Positions 58,706 to 64,000 of a DNA stretch of 64,000 nt are shown piece by piece. The notes under the pieces are model-generated. The model did not search any database. It was not told the DNA's origin and saw only the letters and a program-made list of their open reading frames with translations. Origin of the DNA: Hyphomonas chukchiensis (GTDB taxonomy: Bacteria > Pseudomonadota > Alphaproteobacteria > Caulobacterales > Hyphomonadaceae). A program made the translations under genes and the position numbers. The stretch is from positions 528,190 through 592,189 of the forward strand of contig NZ_AWFG01000001.1 in NCBI RefSeq assembly GCF_000682695.1, in the 5' to 3' direction. The first letter of the stretch is position 1. Each line of letters begins with the position of its first letter.

Positions 58706-59364
58706 GCGGTGACTCCTTCAAGGGGCTTGATCTGGTCCGGATGCTCGGCAAGGCCGAGGAAGGGGTCGCGCCACGCTTCAATCTGCATCAGCTGGTCATG
58801 CCAGCGGCAAATTTCCCTGTACTCCGCCAGCGGCAGGCCCGCATCCTTCGCAAAGGGGAAGACGGTCGCCACGCGAAAATCCGCATAGGTCGGCCCCTTG
58901 CCCACCAACCAGTCGCGGCCCGTCAGAAAGTTGTTGAGCGTACTCGCGTGCTCGCGGAACTGGCGCATTTCGCCTTCCATGAATTCCGCAGAAGGCTCTT
59001 CATCGGAAAATTGCGGGCGCACGAGGCGGTGGAAATAGAACGCCCCGCCGGGCGGTGTGAGGTGTGCCGCGCTCCAGCTGACCCACATTGTGATATGCGC
59101 CGCATCCGGATGACCCGGCCAGAAATCCGGCTGGCAAAGCTGGGCCAGCCGAAAGGCGATCGCATCAGCCTCCCAGAGGGATACGCCATCTTCCACCAGC
59201 ACCGGCACCAGGGCGTTCGGATTAAGTGAACGGAACGCCGCCGTATGGTCCGGATGCCGCGGGCTTGCCGGAATGTACTCCACCGGCGCGTCCATGTATT
59301 TCGCTGCGGCCACCGCGACACGCGGGTTCAGGTTGCGCGAGAAATAAAGTTTCAGGTCTGGCAT
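58702..59364 (-). CDS. Glutathione S-transferase
   Basis: A 220-residue canonical GST: thioredoxin-fold N-domain (LYFSRNLNPRVAVAAAKYM, cis-Pro ALVPVLVEDG, DAIAFRLAQL) and helical C-domain with the N-capping Asp of the TYADFRVATVFPF helix. Cytoplasmic conjugation or peroxide detoxification. Member of the TetR operon: 21 bases after the fused AHSA1-VOC gene and overlapping the VOC gene. Confidence 0.9.
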   Translation of the reverse strand: MPDLKLYFSRNLNPRVAVAAAKYMDAPVEYIPASPRHPDHTAAFRSLNPNALVPVLVEDGVSLWEADAIAFRLAQLCQPDFWPGHPDAAHITMWVSWSAAHLTPPGGAFYFHRLVRPQFSDEEPSAEFMEGEMRQFREHASTLNNFLTGRDWLVGKGPTYADFRVATVFPFAKDAGLPLAEYREICRWHDQLMQIEAWRDPFLGLAEHPDQIKPLEGVTA

Positions 59365-59385
59365 GATGATGTCCTCTCCCCTCCC

Positions 59386-60357
59386 TCATCTGCCCGGCGC
59401 GGCCGCCATCATGGCGTCCTGCAGGGCCTCGCTGGTGCGCGGCGCATTCTCACCCGGTATCGCGATCGACCATTTGTGCCCGAACGGATCTTCAACCATG
59501 CCGTAGAGATCACCCCAGAACTGGCGCGCGACCGGCATCAGGGGCTTGGCGCCGGCAGCCACCGCCTTGTCGAACACGCCCTGCGCATCCGTCACGGCGA
59601 GATGCAGCGTCACCGCAGTGCCGCCCAGCGTCTCGGGGCTCTTCACCTCCATGTCGGGGAACTCGTCGACCAGCATCACCATGCCCGTATTGATCTTCAC
59701 GGAGGCATGGGCAAGACGGCCATCCGGCCCCGGAAGACGGATCATCTCCTCGGCATCGAAGGCCTGCTTGTAGAAGGCGATGGCCTCAGCTGCGCCCTTG
59801 CAGACAAGGTGCGGCACGACTTCGTGCGCATCCCCCGGATTAGCGGGGCGGACGCGGACAGGCTCGGGCGGAAGGCTCTTGGCCAGTTCTTCCAACTGGT
59901 CAGCCGCCTTGCCCCAGCCTTCGTGGAAGCCCATCGCCTCATGCCCCTTCATCGCCTCTTCCGACCAGTGCCGGGCGACCGCGCGATAGAGCGTGGTGCC
60001 GTTACCCAAATCCCTGAAGGTGATGATACTGGTCATGAACGGGGGATTTCCGGAGGGCACCCAGTCGCCCACATAAGCATCCGTGCCAACGATCCGCCGG
60101 CCGGGCGCGACGTCGAGATATTGTCCGTGGATGTGGTTCACTTCGCCATCCGGCCCTTCCATGCGGTGATAGCTCGCGCCGCCGGGGCGCACGTCCAGCT
60201 TCGCTTCCGTCACCTTCCAGGGCTTCGGGCAGAACCACTGGCAGACCAGCACTGGCTCGGTATAGCAGCGATAAAGCGTCTCGGCCGGGGCGGAGATGGT
60301 CCGCTCAAGGACAAGGTCGAACGGGTGTGGGGTTTCAGGAGCAGTCGGGTCAGCCAT
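59386..60357 (-). CDS. Fused AHSA1/SRPBCC and VOC-domain protein
   Basis: A 323-residue fusion. Residues about 10-165 are an AHSA1/START-like ligand-binding domain (LVLERTISAPAETLYRCYTE, WFCPKPWKV), then a Pro-rich linker near 165-175, then a PhnB-like VOC domain to about 310 (VPHLVCKGAAEAIAFYKQAF, YGMVEDPFGHKWSIAI). Separate copies of both domains are encoded in the same operon. ATG 60357 has GGGAGG six bases upstream. The frame back to 60411 is rejected. Function unknown. Confidence 0.88.
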   Translation of the reverse strand: MADPTAPETPHPFDLVLERTISAPAETLYRCYTEPVLVCQWFCPKPWKVTEAKLDVRPGGASYHRMEGPDGEVNHIHGQYLDVAPGRRIVGTDAYVGDWVPSGNPPFMTSIITFRDLGNGTTLYRAVARHWSEEAMKGHEAMGFHEGWGKAADQLEELAKSLPPEPVRVRPANPGDAHEVVPHLVCKGAAEAIAFYKQAFDAEEMIRLPGPDGRLAHASVKINTGMVMLVDEFPDMEVKSPETLGGTAVTLHLAVTDAQGVFDKAVAAGAKPLMPVARQFWGDLYGMVEDPFGHKWSIAIPGENAPRTSEALQDAMMAAAPGR

Positions 60358-60407
60358 GATTTCCTCCCTGGCCAATATGTACGTGCGGATATGTCGGGCG
60401 CGCCGGA

Positions 60408-60851
60408 TCAATCCGGAATTTCGGGTTCAACGAGGCGGGCAAGGTTCAGCAGCGATTCCTGCCAGCCGAGATAGCAGCCGGATTCCGGGATCACATCCGG
60501 AATTCCTTCCTGCACGATACTGATTTCCGTGCCGACCGGAACGGCCTTGATATCGATCGTCGTCACCATGTCGCCCGCGAGCGCCGGATCGTCAAAGATG
60601 GATTTGTACTGCACGCGCTGACCGGGCTGCAGGTCTGTATATTCGCCGCCAAAGCTCTGACCGTTGCCAGTGGTGAAATTGGTGAAGGACATGCGGTATT
60701 TTCCGCCAACCTTCGGATCCATCTCGTGCACTTTTCCGGTGAAGCCATTCGGTGGAATCCAGCGCGCGTAAGCATCCGGCTCGATGAAGGCGCGGTAGAC
60801 CTTGTCGGGGGTCGTCACCAGGACGCGGTGAAGGCGGACAGTGCCGGGCAT
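60408..60851 (-). CDS. SRPBCC family protein (AHSA1-like)
   Basis: A 147-residue AHSA1-domain protein: VRLHRVLVTTPDKVYRAFIE opens the START-like fold, WIPPNGF and GGKYRMSFTNF follow, and the C-terminal helix is ESGCYLGWQESLLNLARLVE. These domains bind hydrophobic ligands; the substrate is unknown. It sits 4 bases after the TetR gene and 50 bases before the fused protein. ATG 60851, AAGGA nine bases upstream. Confidence 0.88.
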   Translation of the reverse strand: MPGTVRLHRVLVTTPDKVYRAFIEPDAYARWIPPNGFTGKVHEMDPKVGGKYRMSFTNFTTGNGQSFGGEYTDLQPGQRVQYKSIFDDPALAGDMVTTIDIKAVPVGTEISIVQEGIPDVIPESGCYLGWQESLLNLARLVEPEIPD

Positions 60852-60855
60852 GGGT

Positions 60856-61473
60856 CTATTCCTTTGTCTCGGGTGCCAGGTTGAACAGCATCCGCACATA
60901 GCGGATCAGATGGTCGGCCGTGTCGCGGGCGGCCCGCGGATCATCGGCCGCCTTTGCCAGGATGAAGGCGCCCTGCAGCACACCCTGCGTGTGCAGCGCG
61001 AGGCTCTCTGCCGTCCAGTCGCCCGTCACGCCATGGCGCACCCGTGCCGCCTCGATGTCATCCACCAGCGTCAGCGCATGACCCCAGATCGAATCCTGGC
61101 AAGCCTCGCGCAAGGCCGGCAACGTGTCATAGGATTCCTGCACCATCGTACCGACAAGGCAGGTGAACTCGCCAATCGGCCCGTCCAGCATGTCGCGCCG
61201 GAATTCCAGATAACCGAGAATCCTGTCCAGCGGATCTTCCGCCGCCATGAAAGGCGCGCCCCCGAACAGTTCATTCGCATGCAGCTTCCACGCTTCAGCG
61301 GCCGCAATGCCAAGATCCACCTTGGTCGGGAAATGATGGAAGAACGCGCCCTTGGTCACGCCGGCCTCGCGGCAGAGGTCGTCCACGGACGTCGCATTGA
61401 ATCCCTTCTCGCGCACCACTTTCACGGCGGCGCCGATCAGCTTTTCTTTCGCGGGGGCTTGCCTTGTGGCCAT
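60856..61473 (-). CDS. TetR/AcrR family transcriptional repressor
   Basis: A 205-residue regulator with the TetR N-terminal HTH: AVKVVREKGFNATSVDDLCR and REAGVTKGAFFHHFPTKVDL (about 15-52). The C-domain should bind an inducer. ATG 61473 with AAGGAG ten bases upstream; the frame to 61500 is rejected. A palindrome 28 bases upstream of the start is a good operator. The repressor heads the operon and so should control itself and the five genes after it. Inducer unknown, probably an electrophile or hydrophobic compound given the genes it controls. Confidence 0.92.
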   Translation of the reverse strand: MATRQAPAKEKLIGAAVKVVREKGFNATSVDDLCREAGVTKGAFFHHFPTKVDLGIAAAEAWKLHANELFGGAPFMAAEDPLDRILGYLEFRRDMLDGPIGEFTCLVGTMVQESYDTLPALREACQDSIWGHALTLVDDIEAARVRHGVTGDWTAESLALHTQGVLQGAFILAKAADDPRAARDTADHLIRYVRMLFNLAPETKE

Positions 61474-61500
61474 GAATTTCTGTCTCCTTGCCTGAAACAT

Positions 61501-61514
61501 ACCAACTGGTCGGT
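61501..61514. promoter_or_regulatory. Palindromic TetR-type operator
   Basis: ACCAACTGGTCGGT is an imperfect palindrome (half-sites ACCnAC/GTnGGT), flanked by AT on the left and TT on the right, a form seen at many TetR/AcrR operators. It lies 28 bases before the TetR start and about 100 before the divergent carboxylase start, so it could repress one or both directions. Confidence 0.6.
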
Positions 61515-61612
61515 TTCGGAGTCAATCCGGAATCTTCCTGCCCCTGCGGCAATCGATCCGCGACTCCGGAATGTCTTGACCAATCCCCCTCTCAGCGCCG
61601 ATTGATGAAGGC

Positions 61613-63160
61613 ATGAGTTGGGAAAAATCGATCGAGGAACTCCGCCGGCGCGAGCGCCTGTCGGAAAAGATGGGCGGCGAAGAGCCGGTCGAACGCCAGC
61701 GCGGGCGCGGCAAGCTGACAGTGCGCGAGCGCGTCGCTTTCCTGGTTGATCCCGGCAGCTTCCATGAAGTGGGCAAGATCGCCGGCAAGGCCACCTATGG
61801 CCCGGACGACGAGCTGGAGGCTTTCACGCCCTCCACCTCCGTCACCGGCCGCGCCACGCTCAATGGCGATCCCGCTGTCATCCTCGCCGATGATTTCACC
61901 GTGCGCGGTGGCGCGTCGGACGCAGCGATCTGGCAGAAAATGGTCCAGTCCATCAGGATGGCCACCGAATACCGGATGCCCCTCGTCCAGATGATTGACG
62001 GCACGGGTGGCGGCGGCTCGGTCAAAAGCCTCGAAAAAGATCCGCGCACCTATATCCCCGAAACGCCCGGCTGGAACGAGATCGTCCATGGCATGACGCA
62101 GGTGCCTTTCGTCTCGCTCGCCCTCGGCCCCTGCGCAGGCATGGGCGCGGGCCGTGTCGCTGCCAGCCATTTCTCGGTCATGGTCAAGGAACTCTCCCAG
62201 GTCTTCGTCGCCGGTCCGCCCGTCGCCATCGCGCTTGGCGAGAATGTCACCAAGGAAGAACTTGGCGGCTGGAAGATCCAGGGCCAGAACGGCACGGTCG
62301 ACAATGTGGTCGATACGGAAGCCGACGCTTTCGAGGCCGCCCGGCGTTTCCTCTCCTACCTGCCGCCTTCCGTCCACGACCTGCCCGAGCGCACACCTCC
62401 GCGTGACGATCCGAAGCGCAAGGAGGACTTCCTCCTCTCCATCGTGCCCACCGATGGCAAGACGCCCTACAAGCCGCGCAAGATCATCGAAGCCACCGTG
62501 GACCGGCACAGCTTCTTCGAGATCGGCCATGACTGGGGTCGTGGCATGGTCTGCGGCCTTGCCCGCATCGATGGCCACGCCGTCGGCATTCTCGCCGGCG
62601 ATCCCTTCTTCCTCGATGGAGCATGGACAGCCGATGTCTGCGACAAGGTCACCCGCCACATGGACCTCTGCTCCATGTTCCACCTGCCGGTCATCCACTT
62701 CGTCGACTGCCCCGGCTTTGCTGTCGGCGTGAAGGCGGAGACGGCCGGCGTCACCCGCGCCGGTGTGCGCGCGATGACCGCCATCTATCAGGCCAGCGTC
62801 CCGGTCTGTTCCGTCGTCATCCGCAAGGCCTATGGCCTCGCCGGGTCGGCCATGATGAACCAGTCAAAAACCAAGTGGCGCTATTGCTGGCCAAGCGGCG
62901 ACTGGGGCAGCCTGCCCATGGCGGGCGGCATTGAGGCCGCCTTCCGCAAGGAACTCGCCGAAGCCGAAAATCCCGAAGAACTCAAGGCCGCGCTCTACAG
63001 GAAGTTCGAAGCCATCCGCTCGCCCTTCCGCACCGCCGAAAGCTTCCTCGCCGAGGAAATCATCGACCCGCGCGACACCCGCCCGCTCCTTGTCGACTTC
63101 ATCCACCACGCCGCCCGCATCATGGAACCCGGCGAATACAGGCACGGCTACCGGCCCTAG
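61613..63160 (+). CDS. Acyl-CoA carboxylase beta (carboxyltransferase) subunit
   Basis: A 515-residue carboxyltransferase of the propionyl/methylcrotonyl/acetyl-CoA carboxylase family. It transfers carboxybiotin to an acyl-CoA. Crotonase-fold landmarks are GPCAGMGAGRVAASHFSVM (first oxyanion region) and FVDCPGFAVGVKAETAGVTRAGV. No biotin carboxylase or BCCP gene follows; downstream is a repeat and a small hypothetical gene. The substrate (propionyl-, methylcrotonyl- or other) cannot be set from the sequence. Divergent from the TetR operon. Confidence 0.88.
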   Translation: MSWEKSIEELRRRERLSEKMGGEEPVERQRGRGKLTVRERVAFLVDPGSFHEVGKIAGKATYGPDDELEAFTPSTSVTGRATLNGDPAVILADDFTVRGGASDAAIWQKMVQSIRMATEYRMPLVQMIDGTGGGGSVKSLEKDPRTYIPETPGWNEIVHGMTQVPFVSLALGPCAGMGAGRVAASHFSVMVKELSQVFVAGPPVAIALGENVTKEELGGWKIQGQNGTVDNVVDTEADAFEAARRFLSYLPPSVHDLPERTPPRDDPKRKEDFLLSIVPTDGKTPYKPRKIIEATVDRHSFFEIGHDWGRGMVCGLARIDGHAVGILAGDPFFLDGAWTADVCDKVTRHMDLCSMFHLPVIHFVDCPGFAVGVKAETAGVTRAGVRAMTAIYQASVPVCSVVIRKAYGLAGSAMMNQSKTKWRYCWPSGDWGSLPMAGGIEAAFRKELAEAENPEELKAALYRKFEAIRSPFRTAESFLAEEIIDPRDTRPLLVDFIHHAARIMEPGEYRHGYRP

Positions 63161-63172
63161 CCTCTTCAGGCG

Positions 63173-63273
63173 CCTCACCTCCCAAAGGGAGAGGGATTTA
63201 CAGCTCTGCACCCCTTAACCCCTCTCCCTTTGGGAGAGGAGGGACCCACGCCCGCAGGGCGTGGGAGGTGAGG
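63173..63273. repeat. Intergenic palindromic repeat element with nested inverted repeats
   Basis: A 101-base element bounded by CCTCACCTCCCA (63173-63184) and its complement TGGGAGGTGAGG (63262-63273). Inside are a 17-bp inverted repeat (63179-63195 with 63220-63236, perfect) and a separate 9-bp hairpin CCCACGCCC/GGGCGTGGG (63245-63253, 63257-63265). The composite looks like a mobile or REP-type unit. It lies between the carboxylase stop and the small hypothetical gene, 13 bases after the stop, and may terminate that gene. Confidence 0.7.
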
Positions 63274-63314
63274 GACTTATCCAACCCCAGTCGACCCCGG
63301 CGTATAATGCGCCG

Positions 63315-63692
63315 ATGCCGGATTTCAGCCTCTTCCGCCCCATGCAGGGCCTGCCATGGTACCTCGTGCCCATCTGGCCGCTGATCTTCCTGCGCATCCA
63401 GCGCCTGCGGGCTTGGTTCAAGGCCAATGGCGGCCCCGGCTCGCAAATGCTCTGGGCCGTCACAAGCCATGGCCGCGTCGACGTGGTCTTCCTGTCTGAC
63501 GACCTATCCGTGCAGCCTTCATGCATTTTCCGTGCACCGGTCTCGGATCGGCTCGCCCAAGCGCTCGCAGGTGAAACCATCAGCCGGTGTCCCCTGCGCA
63601 GGCAGGGGCGGCGACTCCCGGCCCGTCACACGCCTGCGCACAAGTTTTCGCTGGGCATACAGGGCTACTTGCTGCCGTTGCCGGACACCTGA
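63315..63692 (+). CDS. Small hypothetical protein with repeat-derived C-terminus
   Basis: A 125-residue frame. Residues 1 to about 90 look like a real protein (PWYLVPIWPLIFLRIQRLRAW, a membrane-proximal hydrophobic segment, then VTSHGRVDVVFLSDDL). From about residue 91 (after GETIS) the codons fall in a palindromic repeat (63583-63692) and give a basic, low-complexity tail. The original 3' end may have been displaced by the repeat. No family recognised. It lies after the 63173-63273 repeat. Confidence 0.55.
   Translation: MPDFSLFRPMQGLPWYLVPIWPLIFLRIQRLRAWFKANGGPGSQMLWAVTSHGRVDVVFLSDDLSVQPSCIFRAPVSDRLAQALAGETISRCPLRRQGRRLPARHTPAHKFSLGIQGYLLPLPDT
63583..63692. repeat. Repeat-like element overlapping the end of the small hypothetical gene
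   Basis: CCCCTG-CGCAGG-CAGGGG (about 63587-63604) forms a hairpin followed by GGCGGCGACTCCCGGCCC; the minus-strand reading resembles the dispersed palindromic repeats found elsewhere in this window (25565-25655). The approximate boundaries are by eye. It contributes the last about 35 codons of the small hypothetical gene. Confidence 0.5.
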
Positions 63693-63763
63693 CCCGAAAT
63701 CCCTCCTCAGAAAACTCAAAACACACCCCAAGCGCCCTCACAGGCGTCGCACGTGTATCCGCC

Positions 63764-64000
63764 CTAACGCTCCGGCGTCTCCCAGTCCGCAGGCGGCACA
63801 TTCCGGCGCCTGAGCCGCAGTGCCAGTCCCACCGAAACGCCAACACCAATCGCAATCGTCAGGTCCGTCACCACGGTCAGCACCAGCGTCAGCAACAATA
63901 GCAACCGGTCCGCCGTCGGCGCGCTGAGATAAGACTTCCACTTGTGCGGCTCGCTCATGTTCCAGGCCGTCAGGATCAACAGCCCCGCCAGGGCCGGCAT
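63764..64000 (-). CDS. SulP family anion transporter, C-terminal end (5' part outside window)
   Basis: The last 78 codons of an integral membrane protein are present. The visible region holds two hydrophobic segments (LAGLLILTAWNMSEP and RLLLLLTLVLTVVTDLTIAIGVGVSVGLAL) typical of the end of the SulP transmembrane domain, then stops at VPPADWETPER. No STAS domain follows, so it is a short-type SulP protein or one whose STAS domain has been lost. The ATG-like codon at the window edge is internal, not a start. Confidence 0.72.
   Translation of the reverse strand: MPALAGLLILTAWNMSEPHKWKSYLSAPTADRLLLLLTLVLTVVTDLTIAIGVGVSVGLALRLRRRNVPPADWETPER

Noticed and set aside
1..64000. CRISPR arrays, prophage, IS elements, tRNA or rRNA genes, defence islands
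   Set aside because: None seen on either strand: no regularly spaced repeats, no transposase or integrase frame, no structural phage gene and no cloverleaf that I could recognise.

Overview
The window is high-GC chromosomal DNA from an alphaproteobacterium, most likely a member of the Hyphomonadaceae close to Hyphomonas. The pointers are GapR (DUF2312), an alphaproteobacterial-type 41-residue L36 protein, methylsuccinyl-CoA dehydrogenase of the ethylmalonyl-CoA pathway, DUF2125, DUF1674/SDHAF4, a large Caulobacterales-style TonB receptor, and the ftsEX-DUF3426-hpt and htpX-rsmB-heparinase-purH neighbourhoods. The assignment is by protein recognition only. Genes are densely packed with many 4-bp start/stop overlaps. 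I see no tRNA or rRNA gene, IS element, prophage, CRISPR array or defence island, and no gene-free gap reaches 300 bases.

Bases 1-9.6 kb: a metallophosphoesterase cut by the window edge that resembles the phosphate-starvation phospholipase C PlcP and has a Pho-box-like repeat upstream; an HNH nuclease; a six-gene overlapping operon ftsE-ftsX-ydcF-plsC-DUF2125-DNA glycosylase; divergently DUF3426 and hpt; then MAPEG, glyoxalase I and an Ada-like alkyltransferase. 9.7-19.8 kb: O-acetylhomoserine sulfhydrylase, a GST with an extra C-terminal domain, a TonB-dependent receptor with a GTG start, an SDR, methylsuccinyl-CoA dehydrogenase, an FAD oxidoreductase and a lipoprotein metallo-beta-lactamase of the AHL-lactonase type. 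19.8-29 kb: hisI, a YetF-like protein, enoyl-CoA hydratase plus HMG-CoA lyase, yebC, a lipoprotein alkyl sulfatase, a YmdB-type phosphoesterase, a large uncharacterised lipoprotein and a YgjP-type metallopeptidase. 29-38 kb: a CPA1 antiporter, a conserved hypothetical gene, an EEP hydrolase, motA, an MFS transporter, a lytic transglycosylase and rpmJ.

38-48 kb: HAD, TPR and lipoprotein alpha/beta hydrolase genes, gapR, two SDRs, a DMT transporter, an extended-SDR reductase, SDHAF4, htpX, rsmB and a glycine-zipper lipoprotein with a recognisable sigma-70 promoter. 48-55 kb: rpe, a heparinase II/III-family protein, a CapD/WbpM-like nucleotide-sugar dehydratase and purH. 55-61.5 kb: small membrane proteins, a lipase-like hydrolase, an SCP2 protein and a six-gene operon headed by a TetR repressor (AHSA1, fused AHSA1-VOC, GST, VOC, DUF1428) behind a palindromic operator. 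61.6-64 kb: an acyl-CoA carboxylase beta subunit, two intergenic repeat elements flanking and partly forming a small hypothetical gene, and the end of a SulP transporter.

Functionally the window joins core growth genes (division, envelope lipids, purine and histidine synthesis, ribosome) with branched-chain/acetyl-CoA catabolism and an accessory layer of detoxification and surface chemistry. Nothing here is an unmistakable new system. The best leads are the PlcP/Pho-box pair, the TetR operon with its fused and free copies of the same domains, the lipoprotein lactonase, the 549-residue unknown lipoprotein, and the small gene whose 3' end is made of a repeat.
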